DNA from: JAFAGX01 sp035623335
Lineage (GTDB): Bacteria; Acidobacteriota; Terriglobia; Terriglobales; Acidobacteriaceae
Direction: 5' to 3'
DNA: 64,000 nucleotides
NCBI GenBank assembly: GCA_035623335.1
Contig: DASPTQ010000126.1
Location: 1 to 64,000, forward strand
Part shown: positions 23,817 through 33,337 of the stretch, piece after piece
How the letters are laid out: every line of letters begins with the position of its first letter
Numbering within the stretch: position 1 is the stretch's first letter
Notes under the pieces: model-generated
Seen by the model: only the letters and a program-made list of their open reading frames with translations
Told to the model about the DNA's origin: nothing
Databases searched by the model: none
Made by a program: the position numbers and the translations under genes

Positions 23817-26800
23817 TGTTACCTCTTCCGAGTGGGATGTGAACTTCAACGAGAGTTCCATCACCAACTTTCGTCTTCAGAGAAAAGCTACCACCTATCA
23901 GACGCACTCGTTCCTGCATGCTGACCAATCCTAATCCCCTCTTCCCCTTCGCGGATTCGACATCGAAGCCTTTCCCGAAATCTTCTACTGTCAGTTTAAT
24001 ATCCGCTTGGGTAGCACTCACCTGCACATTCACACGGTTCGACTCCGCGTGTTTCCAAATATTTTGCAGAGATTCCTGGACTACGCGATAAAGGCAAAGG
24101 CTGATATCTTCGGGAATATCTTCGGGGACACCCGCCGCCGAAAAATCTACCTTAATCCCAGTCCGGTGAGCATACGCGTCAGACTCACTTCGCAGGGCTA
24201 CCACCAAACCTAACTCGTGGAGAACAGCAGGATGGAGTCCTCTTGCAAATTCTTGGATCTCGTGCGCCACAATCCCGATTTGTTCACTGAGTGCGCGCGA
24301 CTTCTCGGCCGCCAAATTAGGCTGGCCGGGAATGAGGGCTTCGATCTCGCCAGCCCGCACGTTGAGCACGGCCAGCTTTTGTCCGATATCGTCGTGGAGT
24401 TCGCGCGATATCGCTTTCCTTTGATCCTCTGCGGAGGTGAGTAAACGGGCTGACAGTGACTGGAGTTCCTGCTGGCTGATGAGCAAGTCGGCCTCGGCCT
24501 GCTTGCGTTGGGTGATATCAGAAACAAACGCGACTGCCCGAAGGCCTTTTTGGGATTCTAAGTAACTCAGGCTCACTTCTGCCGGGAATTCGGAGCCGTC
24601 TTTGCGGCGACCGGCAAGCTCCAGCCCGATTCCCATGGGCCGATTCTGTGGATGCCCGAAGTAATCGACGCGGTGCTTTCGGTGGGTATCCCGCATCCGG
24701 CTTGGAATCAACATCTCGACTGGCTGTCCCAGCATTTCTTTTCGGGTGTAGCCAAACATGTGTTCTGCGGTGATGTTGGTCAGTTCGACAAGCCCTTCTT
24801 GGTTTATGGCCAGGATTGCCTGAGCGGCAGTTTCCAGCAGTGCGCGGGTAGTCGCTTCGCTGTCACGCAGCGCTTCGTCTGTGGTAAGGCGCTCGATAAA
24901 ATCTACCGCCTGGCGGACATACAAATCCAACCGCCGCAGGTCTTGCTCGTTTGGACGATGCGGCGACCGGAAATAGGTGGAAATCATGCCCAGCGGCGTC
25001 CCGTCCCGGCTCACTAACGGCGTGGATTGCACCGCGCGGTAGCCAGCTGCGCGGGCAGTCGGAAGCAAAGGGGCGTATGCCGCGTCCGTCTCCACGTCTT
25101 CGATGACGATTCGTTGGCCAGAGCGCAGCGCCCTGCCACAAGCTGAGTTATCTTTTGCGGATACCTCGTAAAAAAAGCTAAGGAAATCCTGTCTGAATCC
25201 GCGGTGGACCGCCATAACCAGGACTCCCCGCTGCGCATCTAGAGTCTGGATGTTGCCCATATCAGCGCCTAGCCCTTCGATGGCCGCGGCCAGCATCTCG
25301 TCGAGTCCCTCACGCAGGCTTCGAATCCGCCACAAACGCGAAGCTGCGTTGCTCAATCTGGCTAGGGAAGCGGCCTCGGACTCCAACATCTGCATCGAAA
25401 GCTTCTGCTCGCTAATGTCCTGAATGGCAAGAAGTATTTTCTGCGAACCCGCCCCTGCCTGCGCAAGCTGCTGTGCGTTGAGCAACAGAGTCTTGCGGCC
25501 GATAAACGGGAAGGTCTGTTCGAGCTCAAAATCTAGGATCGGTTTCTTCTCTGACAGGACTTCGTCCAGCATCTCCCGAAATTTCGGAACATTCCATTTG
25601 CCTTCGCCTAGTTCGAAGAGAAAGCGATCCTCCGTTTCCTCCCTCTTGGCATGGAATCTTTTGTAAAAGGAAGGGTTGGCCGAAAGGACACGCAACTGCG
25701 AATCCAGAACCAGAAGGGACTCCCGCATGGTTTCGACAATCGCCGTCGAAGACTGCTTGACATCATGAATGTCCACGAGCGCGATCAAGATACCTTCAAT
25801 ACGGTCCTCTATCGCTTCGTAGGGCCGTATTCGCAAAGCGTACCAATGCCCCTTCTGGTCCCGCACTTCCTTTTCCAGGGGTTGCAAATTCCTGACCACT
25901 TCAGCGGCCAGTCCGTCCAGATCTGGGAAGTCGATATTCGGCCGGATTTGACTGATAGGCCGTCCAACGTCGGCAGGGATCAGATTCATCAATTTTTCCG
26001 CCGCCGGAGTAAAGCGGCGGATACAGAGGTCTTTCCCTAGGATCACAACGGGTATGTCGACCCCGTTCAGCAGGCCATTCAGGTCGCTCGCCGTTTGGCT
26101 AAGTTCTGTGTTCCGGTTCTGCAATTCTTCGTTGAGCGTCGTCAGTTCTTCATTGGAGGATTGCAACTCCTCCTTAGCTGTCTCCAGTTCCTCGTTGGTG
26201 CTTTGGAGTTCTTCGTTGCTAGAAAGTATCTCCTCGTTAGCCGCCCGCAGTTCTTCGGCGGAGGCCTCCTGGTCCTCAACAAGACCGCTCAAGCTATCCT
26301 GGGTGGAGGCGAGTTCGCGTTTCAGTTGTTCTATTTCCTTGGTTTCTTGTGTCTTTTTCGTTCTGGCCGCCACCGTGCTCTGCGGCTTCGTTGAGGCTTC
26401 AAGCCGCAGATTTTGGAAAAGCACCAAAAAGTCCGAACTTTTCGGCATCCGGCCCTCGATTGGTACGACTTCTAGATCGGTCACATACGTGTGGCCATCG
26501 CGTTTGAGGCGAACGCCCTCGCGACGGGCCAAGGCCCCGGACTTTTTCGACTCATGGATTGCAGCTCGAATCTCCAACATCAATGGGGCAGCTACGAGTT
26601 TTGGCAGACTGAAGCTGGCTTCTCCTGGTGCCGGTTTGAGAAAGGGGCTGGTGTCGCCTTGGAAGTGAACTACCTGTAACCCCGCATCCACAACAAATCC
26701 CGGTGGGGTGTATCGCTCCAGCATGATCCGCTCAGCTTCCTTCCGCAGATCAAAAGTGGGGCTGGAGGGCGCCGTGGAAGCGACGGCCACCACTTTTTCG

Positions 26801-28428
26801 GGTTCAAAAGCTCGAAATTGCGTTACCGCACGCATAGGTGCTGCTACCTTGGCATAGACGTTCGCTTTTCGGTCTTCCACGGAATACAGCTCGGGCGCCG
26901 CGCTGACACTTTCCGATTTGCCCAGGACCAAATGCCCCAATGGCTTGAGAGCATAGTGAAAGTAGCTCAGAATTTTTTTCTGGAGAGCCGAATTCAAGTA
27001 GATCAGCAAGTTCCGACAAAAGATCAGATCCATGCGGGAAAAGGGAGGATCCCTGGTCACATCGTGCCGGGCAAACACGCACAGATCGCGAAGTGCTTTG
27101 GAGATTTGGTAGCCCCCCTCTACTTTCACAAAAAAACGTCGCACACGTTCCGGTGAGACTTCGCTCGTGGACGATTCAGAGTAGATGGCGGTCCTCGCCC
27201 TTTGAATATCAGTGTCACTGATATCGGTGCCAAAGATCTGAATTTTAGGCTGATTGGGAGCGTCACCCAAAAACTCATTCAATGCGATGGCGATGGAATA
27301 TACTTCCTCGCCGCTGGAGCATCCCGGCACCCAGATCCGGATAGGTTCTGCCGGTTCGAGAGCTGCGGAAATCCGGGGAAAAATCGTGGCTTTCAAACCC
27401 TCATACATCTCTGAGTCCCGGAAAAAGCTGGTGACATGAATCAGTACATCCTGGAACAAGGCTTTCACTTCCTCGGGATGCTCTCCTAAGTACTTGGCGT
27501 ATTGTGATAGCGTCTCGCATCGCCGCAGCAACATCCTCCGGCCAATACGTCGCCGAACCGTGGTCTGCTTGTAATTTGCTATATCCAATCCAGTCGTAGA
27601 CCGAAGCTGGCGAAAAATCCGCCGCAGACTGCCGTCGTCCGCGGAGGAAACGTCCGGCTCAAGCGCTTGCGGAGCAATTTGAAGGTACGGGTGGCGGATC
27701 ATCCGGGCCATTTCCCGGGCGATTCTTTCCGGTGACAGGGTGAGATCTACACAGCCTGCCGCCACAGCGTGCAGCGGCATTCCCGGATACTTCGCTGATT
27801 CCTCATCCTGTGCGAGGGTAATGCCTCCTTCGGCTTTAATGGCTTGCAACCCTTTGGTTCCGTCCGAACCAATTCCCGACAGAATGGCGCCGATCGCTCT
27901 GGATCTCTGATCCTCGGCCAGAGCACAAAGGAAAGTGTCGATGGGCGTGTGCCGCGCCGCTCCGCCTGGTCTGGCAACCAACTTCAAAACCCCTCCATGA
28001 ATGGTCATTTCCGTATCCGGAGGGATCACATACACGCGGTTCGGCTCCACCGACGTGCCGTCCACGACCTGAGTCACGGGCATTGAGGTGTCTTTTGCCA
28101 GCAGCCGGTGCAACATGCTCTCGTGCTTGGGATCCATGTGCTGGATTAAAACAAACGACATGCCGGTGTTGGGAGGCAGCGCCTTAAGAAATGTCGTGAA
28201 AGCCTCCAAGCCCCCCGCCGAGGCACCGATTCCGACGACTGGGAAGGACTTTGCGGGGGAAGACTCGTCACGTTCTGGGATCGACCTGACATCGGGCGGC
28301 GCCCCATCGGTCGTTTTCGTTCTCCGAGGCAACTCCGGGATCCTAAGAATGCTCTGGCTAGGAGAATCCTCTTTCTCTTGTGAAACGGCCTGTACGCTGA
28401 AGGGTGTTTGGGGCTTGCGCTTCGTCAT
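23785..28428 (-). CDS. CheB-CheR-PAS-GAF-histidine kinase fusion
   Basis: A 1547-residue sensor joining chemotaxis adaptation enzymes to a kinase. CheB methylesterase at about 60-250 (VVGIGASAGGLEAF, LIQHMDPKHESML, LSGIGSDGTKGLQAI: catalytic Ser, His, Asp). CheR methyltransferase at about 265-535 (IWVPGCSSGEEVYSIAIAL as SAM loop; FARHDVTRDPPFSRMDLIFC). A long coiled coil at about 690-790 repeats NEELQSTNEELETAKEEL. Several PAS domains and a GAF domain follow, then HisKA_3 (ISRELHDDIGQKLAVLNV) and an HATPase ending GLGLVSMQERVRLIGGSFSL. All catalytic residues are present. No CheA, CheW or MCP is nearby. GAGGGTGGCTA precedes the ATG. Coupled to the receiver gene at 23816; cargo of the first island. 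Confidence 0.92.
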   Translation of the reverse strand: MTKRKPQTPFSVQAVSQEKEDSPSQSILRIPELPRRTKTTDGAPPDVRSIPERDESSPAKSFPVVGIGASAGGLEAFTTFLKALPPNTGMSFVLIQHMDPKHESMLHRLLAKDTSMPVTQVVDGTSVEPNRVYVIPPDTEMTIHGGVLKLVARPGGAARHTPIDTFLCALAEDQRSRAIGAILSGIGSDGTKGLQAIKAEGGITLAQDEESAKYPGMPLHAVAAGCVDLTLSPERIAREMARMIRHPYLQIAPQALEPDVSSADDGSLRRIFRQLRSTTGLDIANYKQTTVRRRIGRRMLLRRCETLSQYAKYLGEHPEEVKALFQDVLIHVTSFFRDSEMYEGLKATIFPRISAALEPAEPIRIWVPGCSSGEEVYSIAIALNEFLGDAPNQPKIQIFGTDISDTDIQRARTAIYSESSTSEVSPERVRRFFVKVEGGYQISKALRDLCVFARHDVTRDPPFSRMDLIFCRNLLIYLNSALQKKILSYFHYALKPLGHLVLGKSESVSAAPELYSVEDRKANVYAKVAAPMRAVTQFRAFEPEKVVAVASTAPSSPTFDLRKEAERIMLERYTPPGFVVDAGLQVVHFQGDTSPFLKPAPGEASFSLPKLVAAPLMLEIRAAIHESKKSGALARREGVRLKRDGHTYVTDLEVVPIEGRMPKSSDFLVLFQNLRLEASTKPQSTVAARTKKTQETKEIEQLKRELASTQDSLSGLVEDQEASAEELRAANEEILSSNEELQSTNEELETAKEELQSSNEELTTLNEELQNRNTELSQTASDLNGLLNGVDIPVVILGKDLCIRRFTPAAEKLMNLIPADVGRPISQIRPNIDFPDLDGLAAEVVRNLQPLEKEVRDQKGHWYALRIRPYEAIEDRIEGILIALVDIHDVKQSSTAIVETMRESLLVLDSQLRVLSANPSFYKRFHAKREETEDRFLFELGEGKWNVPKFREMLDEVLSEKKPILDFELEQTFPFIGRKTLLLNAQQLAQAGAGSQKILLAIQDISEQKLSMQMLESEAASLARLSNAASRLWRIRSLREGLDEMLAAAIEGLGADMGNIQTLDAQRGVLVMAVHRGFRQDFLSFFYEVSAKDNSACGRALRSGQRIVIEDVETDAAYAPLLPTARAAGYRAVQSTPLVSRDGTPLGMISTYFRSPHRPNEQDLRRLDLYVRQAVDFIERLTTDEALRDSEATTRALLETAAQAILAINQEGLVELTNITAEHMFGYTRKEMLGQPVEMLIPSRMRDTHRKHRVDYFGHPQNRPMGIGLELAGRRKDGSEFPAEVSLSYLESQKGLRAVAFVSDITQRKQAEADLLISQQELQSLSARLLTSAEDQRKAISRELHDDIGQKLAVLNVRAGEIEALIPGQPNLAAEKSRALSEQIGIVAHEIQEFARGLHPAVLHELGLVVALRSESDAYAHRTGIKVDFSAAGVPEDIPEDISLCLYRVVQESLQNIWKHAESNRVNVQVSATQADIKLTVEDFGKGFDVESAKGKRGLGLVSMQERVRLIGGSFSLKTKVGDGTLVEVHIPLGRGNNGASTSSAGG

Positions 28429-29515
28429 TAGCCACCCTCTATTTCAAGCCACATCCTGCCACAATCTGCTTAGGGCTCGCCAGAAACCATTTTCCCGTCG
28501 AAGGCCGCAGCGTTGGCCGATACCTCGCAGATAGATGTGCGGGTCCGGAGGGTGTCCGATTCATCCTTTGCCGCACCGCCTAGAAGAGCTATCAAGCAGA
28601 TGCCAAATAGCGGGAGAACATGGAGCGTCATACTGAGCTCGAATCTCTTTTTTTACTTCAAAAACGGCTCCATTGTACGCCGATCCTCCCTGCCCGGCAC
28701 AGGTGACAACTTTTTCATTCGCGTTGGTAGCTTTACCTGTGCACTCCCGCAACAAGTTCGAAGTGGCGTCACAAATATACCGCCAGCTTCGATAAGTCAG
28801 ATAACAGGCCGCCCGAGTTCCGTCTTTAGAAGATCACGGATGAGTCGGTTTGAGGCGAACCACCTGGCTTCCGCGGTTGCGTCCATTTTTGGGCCTCCGA
28901 AATTTTGATGGAGCACAAGCCTCACGGAATCAATTAGTTAACATGATTTAATCCAGCCCTGAAAAAGGCTGGCGTCGGGAATGCAGAGCTAAATCGAATC
29001 GGAGCTGGCCCTACTGCGCCCCACCTAGGAGGATAGAGACTCTCAAGCCGCATCCACTCACTGGCTGTAGCATGCGCTAGATCGCGCCAAGGGGCATGTC
29101 AGAGCAACGCGGGTTGACTGAGGGTGATCCCAGCGCGATGATCGCGGACAGCAATTGAGGACGGGCCGAATTATTTACGGCTCAAAGCCCATCATTGGAG
29201 GACCCGTTCGGGAAAGAGTAAAGAAGAAATTAGACCGCCTTACAACGAGGCCCGTTCGGGTCTTGTGGATCGTGGCAAACTGCTCCTAGCAAGTCGCGGA
29301 GAACATTCTCTACGAGTCAATCCTAGCTGCTAAAGACGCCACGTAGGACCATTCCTCTTGTAACGCCTCATTCCACTCACAACCCGGACAGAGCTATTTA
29401 TGATTCGACAACTCGGAGTCAGTTAAGAGTCGTTTACGGGTCCCGTCGACGGCCAGATCTGCCGTTAAGTGCCACCCATGCCCAGTCAAGTCCGTTGTTT
29501 CTAGGATGGTTAGGC
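28429..29515. other. Long stretch without a supported gene
   Basis: About 1.1 kb between the kinase start and att site b. Frames exist on both strands (for example 28513-28908 plus and 28561-28755 minus), but none has a family resemblance, ribosome site or partner. AT content rises around 28640-28680 and 28930-28950, probably promoter DNA for the kinase. No repeat or RNA was recognised. Confidence 0.5.
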
Positions 29516-29540
29516 GTTCGATTCCCATCTCCCACCCCAG
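29516..29540 (+). repeat. att site b (copy of the tRNA-His 3' end)
   Basis: The 25-base copy of the tRNA 3' end, containing the 20-base core GATTCCCATCTCCCACCCCA, followed by GTTTTCAGTTAG. It marks the boundary between the first island (int, hybrid kinase) and the Phd/PIN segment. No integrase remnant follows this copy. Confidence 0.85.
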
Positions 29541-29671
29541 GTTTTCAGTTAGCTGGCTTCCTGGTCCCGTTTGCGGTTCGTTAACGCCTGTCGGAATAGA
29601 TTTTCCATCCCGCCTTGCCCCAGAATTCCCGCCAGTTGGAGAACATTGAACAATGAATCGCGGCGTATGGC

Positions 29672-30052
29672 TCACCAGATGACCTTGAGGCCCCTATAGA
29701 GCCGGAAGGTCTCATCAGCGGTGACCACTGGGATGCCCTCCGCCAAAGCCTGAGCGATGATTTGGCGATCGAACGGATCACCGTGGTGGAGCGGCAGATC
29801 GAAGAGCCGGAATGCATGCTCCGCCGTGTAAGGCAGCACGCGCAACTGAAGAGCGGTCACGGCGGCGTAGAGATCATCTTGCCCGAAGGTCAGTTTGCCT
29901 CTTGCAGACTTAATGGCGATTTCCGAGAGGGAAATTGCGCTAATCTCTCGTACTGCCGATTCGTTGCGAAGAGCAGACATCGCCTCGCGGGAAAGGTGAG
30001 CTGGAGAACTTGCGGCCCAAAGGAACGTAACCGTATCGAGAAGGAGTCGCAT
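29672..30052 (-). CDS. PIN-domain toxin (VapC-like), Phd-partnered
   Basis: Predicted RNase toxin of 126 residues. PIN acidic residues are visible: LLLDTVTFLW (first Asp), AISLSEIAIKSARGKL (Glu), HGDPFDRQIIAQAL (Asp) and PVVTADETFRLY (Asp). This is the PIN type that pairs with Phd/YefM antitoxins. Its ATG at 30052 follows the antitoxin TGA directly (TGAATG). The module lies alone between att sites b and c, making it the only gene pair of that segment and a candidate for stabilising it. Target RNA unknown. Confidence 0.88.
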   Translation of the reverse strand: MRLLLDTVTFLWAASSPAHLSREAMSALRNESAVREISAISLSEIAIKSARGKLTFGQDDLYAAVTALQLRVLPYTAEHAFRLFDLPLHHGDPFDRQIIAQALAEGIPVVTADETFRLYRGLKVIW

Positions 30053-30298
30053 TCAGGAGTGGTCGCTCAGGAAAGTTTCGAGCTCCTGGTCTGTCATAGG
30101 TTTCCACCAATCGGGGTCGTGGATTATGACCCTACCCTTAAGAGTGCCAAATCTTGGTTTTTCGCCGCTCGCCTTTATTGTCCGGACGATGTCGACTACG
30201 GGTGTACCGCGGCGACAAATGGTCACCGATTCACCGTCCTCGACGGCTTTAATCAGCTCGGGAAGCTTATTTTTGGCGTCTGCGACACTGACTTTCAT
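30053..30298 (-). CDS. Phd/YefM-family antitoxin
   Basis: An 81-residue antitoxin: MKVSVADAKNKLPELIKAVE DGESVTICRRGTPVVDIV is the DNA-binding Phd fold, and the C-terminal tail (WWKPMTDQELETFLSDHS) is the toxin-neutralising segment. The ATG at 30298 is chosen over one at 30307 because the upstream promoter's -10 box overlaps the latter; transcription would begin at about 30298, giving a leaderless mRNA. The operator upstream is a near-perfect palindrome, typical of autorepression by the toxin-antitoxin complex. Confidence 0.88.
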   Translation of the reverse strand: MKVSVADAKNKLPELIKAVEDGESVTICRRGTPVVDIVRTIKASGEKPRFGTLKGRVIIHDPDWWKPMTDQELETFLSDHS

Positions 30299-30305
30299 AG
30301 CATCC

Positions 30306-30334
30306 ATGATAGCTATCTTAGATAGCTATGTCAA
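30306..30334 (-). promoter_or_regulatory. Promoter and palindromic operator of the Phd/PIN pair
   Basis: On the minus strand TTGACA (30334-30329), a 17-base spacer and TATCAT (30311-30306). The arms ATAGCTATC and GATAGCTAT (30309-30329), separated by TTA, form a perfect 9-bp palindrome filling the spacer. Seven bases separate the -10 from the ATG at 30298, so the mRNA should be leaderless. Confidence 0.8.
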
Positions 30335-30477
30335 ACGGAATCTGGTTTGGGTCGAGTCAAGTTCTTTCTGGCCAGCTTGCACAAGGGGTTGTTCCTTATG
30401 TGAGTTTGGATCCTCGCGGGATTGCATCCCCGCTTGAAGACATCACGACACTGGCACAGAATGCAAGGGGACGTGGC

Positions 30478-30604
30478 CGTGTTACCCAGCGTTACCCGCG
30501 CCTTGGATCTAGAAGACTTAAGAGTGCTTAAGAGTGCTGCTCGTGCGCTCTAAGTACTAAAAGTTACGTTTCGAGGTAGGTTCGATTCCCATCTCCCACC
30601 CCAG
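30478..30604 (+). repeat. 127-bp direct repeat ending in att site c
   Basis: Matches 41673-41799 with seven mismatches by eye over 127 bases. It runs from CGTGTTACCC, through CTTAAGAGTGCTGCTCGTGC, to the 25-base tRNA-derived att at 30580-30604. The att is followed by TTCTAAAGCAGTTAG, as at the intact tRNA. Marks the shared end of two related islands. Confidence 0.88.
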
Positions 30605-30951
30605 TTCTAAAGCAGTTAGCCCTCGTCACAACCAGTTCCAACCAATTCGAACAGCCATTTTTGGTGCGTGAGTCAATCGGCCCAACGCTGGGTGGTGTTG
30701 TCATGCGAGCATAGCTGCATGACTCACGCAGCGTGGTACTACTATAGTAGTGCGGCAAGTGAGTCAAGTCAGCTGCCGCCGGAGGGCAACACAGCCACCT
30801 AATTCGACGATTGGGGGTAATTGGATATAGGTCGCCACAACCACAAACGTTCTTTCTGGTGGGACAGGATGTGCGGCTGGGTAAGGTATTGCCCGATCTC
30901 AAAAAAGTTGTTTCTTGGCTTGTGCCAGCGCGGGGATCGGAGTGACACGTC

Positions 30952-31182
30952 TCACCCGATATGGTCCAGGGCGTCCTTGACCGCGCTCTCCTCTGGCTTG
31001 CACTCATGCTTGTCGAAATCGGATTGAAGCTGGAGTTTCGCCATATCGGCATCTAGCAAAAACTCCTGCCGCGTACGGAAGGTTAGTCTGCAGACATCGC
31101 AAAACGCCACGCTGGGCGTGCTGCCAATAAATCTGACGATTTTCAAATTTCGGTCTGCCACGCCAACATCATGGCAAGGCAT
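30952..31182 (-). CDS. Small zinc-binding protein
   Basis: A 76-residue protein: LKIVRFIGSTPSVAFCDVCR LTF followed 25 residues later by LQSDFDKHECKPEE. The C-x2-C and H-x-C pairs form a likely zinc site. Short proteins with VRFIGSTP and a split CxxC...HxC are familiar from Acidobacteriota islands, but no function is known to me. It lies between att site c and an integrase remnant, on the same strand as the integrases. The ATG at 31182 is assumed. Confidence 0.65.
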   Translation of the reverse strand: MPCHDVGVADRNLKIVRFIGSTPSVAFCDVCRLTFRTRQEFLLDADMAKLQLQSDFDKHECKPEESAVKDALDHIG

Positions 31183-31389
31183 CCCGATTGAGTCAAATGC
31201 ACCGAAACGTGAGCATGCCCGCCGCCCTCCTCCTGCCTCTCAATTCCAATACCCGACCTTTCACCACGGGATCACCGCCATTCACCGATCGCTTCGCGCC
31301 CGCGATGTGCGCGGCCTGCGACGTGATAAGCGCCAGGTGATCAGCGAAATGCGGCCAGGTAATAGGCAGATCTGCTTCACCGCGCCACG

Positions 31390-31510
31390 CTCGATGCGGA
31401 GGGGTCTTGCCCAGCCAATAGACATCGGACCATTTCAGGCCGTGCAACTCGGAGATGCGCAGCCCGAAGCTAACCGCATGGTCCGCCGGCAGACCCTTGC
31501 GGTTCAACAT
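31390..31510 (-). pseudogene. Integrase remnant 2
   Basis: AVSFGLRISELHGLKWSDVY WLGKT matches the catalytic-domain entry of the intact-looking integrase (LSLGLRISEVLGLMWKDIDW LGKS at 21.8 kb), including the first catalytic Arg. What follows toward 31193 is scrambled and lacks the His-x-x-Arg and Tyr motifs. Same orientation as the other copies. Confidence 0.75.
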
Positions 31511-32169
31511 TGCTCACCAGAGGCCCAAGTACAAGTCCAGCCTTTCGGGAGCTTGAGGTATGGTTCTCCTCCAGTTACGTAATACGCCGAATAAGCTGCC
31601 TTCTTGGGCGGCGCACTGACAAGGGCATGCGCGTCTCTCCTAAATTCAAACTGAAAACCTGAACTAGATTTAGCAACCGTTAACACCTTGGTTAGCTTTA
31701 ACTGACCCTTTCCCGTAGCCGCAAGGCAATCGTGAAACAATCCGGTCGCGGCCCAGCATGCTTGGATGTTTGCAAGACCTCCGTTGCCAACCACGTCATA
31801 GGTGATATCGTCGATTAGAGTGAATTTCACACTGGTGCCATCGAAATCGGCCGGAGGAAACAGAGTGGCAGTATCGAAGGTCGTGGTATAAGCCTTTCCT
31901 TGCCCGTTAATTGCGGTGGCTTGAGCACTACTCCCGAGAAGGTTCAAACTCACGACTGCAGAGCTCTGAACAAGCGCAGCATTGGGTTTCGGGCATTTCC
32001 CGAGCGCATAGCCTCTTTCCGGGTACTGGTACGATTTGTCTTGTCCGGCACAAGCGTTGGTATAGACAGAACCGTGGTAGCTAATACCGAAATCTTGGCT
32101 CCAGACACTAACAGGAGCACAAGCCAGCATAAGCAAGAACAGCGTAATCTTTGATCTGTCGAATTTCAT
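31504..32169 (-). CDS. Secreted protein of unknown function
   Basis: A 221-residue exported protein with a signal peptide (ITLFLLMLACAPVSVWSQ). The mature part starts DFGISYHGSVYTNACAGQDK and contains four or more cysteines, the last pair near the end (KGWTCTWASGEQC). A beta-rich pattern is likely. I do not recognise the family. The stop codon lies inside the first bases of the integrase remnant, so the last few residues could derive from the junction. Island cargo. Confidence 0.65.
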   Translation of the reverse strand: MKFDRSKITLFLLMLACAPVSVWSQDFGISYHGSVYTNACAGQDKSYQYPERGYALGKCPKPNAALVQSSAVVSLNLLGSSAQATAINGQGKAYTTTFDTATLFPPADFDGTSVKFTLIDDITYDVVGNGGLANIQACWAATGLFHDCLAATGKGQLKLTKVLTVAKSSSGFQFEFRRDAHALVSAPPKKAAYSAYYVTGGEPYLKLPKGWTCTWASGEQC

Positions 32170-32693
32170 GTTCCGCCCCTTTCTTCAGGCGTTGACAGCG
32201 ATTTGGTTAACTGCCCGGCAAGATTTTAGTCCTGCAACTCTTGCTTCTATTAAACAATTGTGTAAAACAACAACGATTTGGCTCACAACTTCGGAATTTT
32301 TTTCTATGCTGGTCTGGAGTGCAGCTTGAGGTGTCTTGCCCGGCGAGTTTACCGGCCACCTTCCTAGGTGAACCCGTCCTCGCTTCCCCGGGGCCGCCTG
32401 GCTCTTTCGACACGAAACCCGCCTCAGTCCCCAGACCCGCCACTCGCCTGCCGTGCCATGGTAATCATCCTATGTCTGTTCGGATCACTAAGCGCGAGGT
32501 CTCACCCGAACCTGAATCCAGCTGCACCTCACGTTGTTCCTGTCTAACCCCTATCAAATCGCTAGATATTAAATCACCCACCAGTATCGCCAGCCAGGGT
32601 CATCCCTGGCGAATCGCGGGGCGTATCGACTCCGTGGCCCGTGATCCATTTTCGCGTGCTGCGTCTCGCGGTGATCGCAGCGCCTCGGCCCGC

Positions 32694-32934
32694 TGGCACC
32701 CGACTCGAAAGTCGGCATATCTTCTGGTCCTCCGCTACAACCTCGCGGCGCTAGAGGGCGACAAGGAGGAGATGGCTCGCGTGGTGGCTCTGGCCAAGGG
32801 CAAGCATGGCGCGGAACACTGGGTGGCGCACGCAGAGGCTCTTGCGATGGCTCGTTCCGGCCGCTTACAGAATGCCCGGAGCTTGTCGAGCCGGGCTGTT
32901 GATCTGGCGCTGCCAGCAGCCACACAGTCCTTTC
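32694..32934 (+). pseudogene. TPR-region fragment of an acidobacterial kinase-type protein
   Basis: YLLVLRYNLAALEGDKEEMA RVVALAKGKHGAEHWVAHAE ALAMARSGRLQNARSLSSRA VDLA is tetratricopeptide-type sequence like that in long Ser/Thr kinase/TPR proteins. The frame is open from 32241, but the first 150 codons do not resemble protein of that family, and the fragment ends before the EF-hand gene. A relic. Confidence 0.6.
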
Positions 32935-33031
32935 ATTACCCGCGTAACTGTCCCGTTCCGCTGAAATACGTCACAATCTCGGTTCAGGATCGAACTCCTT
33001 TACCAATGAGACCCAACGAGGAAGGTTCACG

Positions 33032-33337
33032 ATGACCCGAAGAGGTTTGCTGATCGTACTGTTAGGTGCAACCGGGGTTGCGGTTGGAACTGCCGTCGCG
33101 CAAAAGGCAACGAATACAAATCCGCAAGATAAACTTGCCCTCGCCGACGGGGATGTCAAAGAACTGTTGCTTCTCATGGACGCCGATCACAATGGCAGAG
33201 TTTCGAAGGGCGAATGGATGAGTTTCATGGAAGCGGAGTTTACAAAAATGGACAAAGACGGGAACGGAGAACTTGACACGAAGGAATTGCTCCAGTCGAA
33301 GATCTCAGTCCGACACACTAATTCACAACGTTGTTAG
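33032..33337 (+). CDS. Secreted EF-hand protein
   Basis: A 101-residue protein with signal peptide (RGLLIVLLGATGVAVGTAVA) and two EF-hand loops: DADHNGRVSKGEW at about 50-62 and DKDGNGELDTKEL at about 75-87, each with Asp/Asn ligands at 1, 3, 5 and Glu or equivalent at 12. Probably calcium binding outside the cytoplasm. GAGGAAGG lies 8 bases before the ATG. The last 15 residues (ISVRHTNSQRC) look unlike the domain and may be junction sequence. Confidence 0.82.
   Translation: MTRRGLLIVLLGATGVAVGTAVAQKATNTNPQDKLALADGDVKELLLLMDADHNGRVSKGEWMSFMEAEFTKMDKDGNGELDTKELLQSKISVRHTNSQRC

Noticed and set aside
28513..28908. Possible plus-strand gene of 131 codons
   Set aside because: No ribosome site, no recognisable domain, and low-complexity Ser/Arg composition typical of random frames.
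30564..31052. Possible minus-strand gene of 162 codons across att site c
   Set aside because: It runs through the tRNA-derived repeat and overlaps the better-supported zinc-site protein; composition is random-like.
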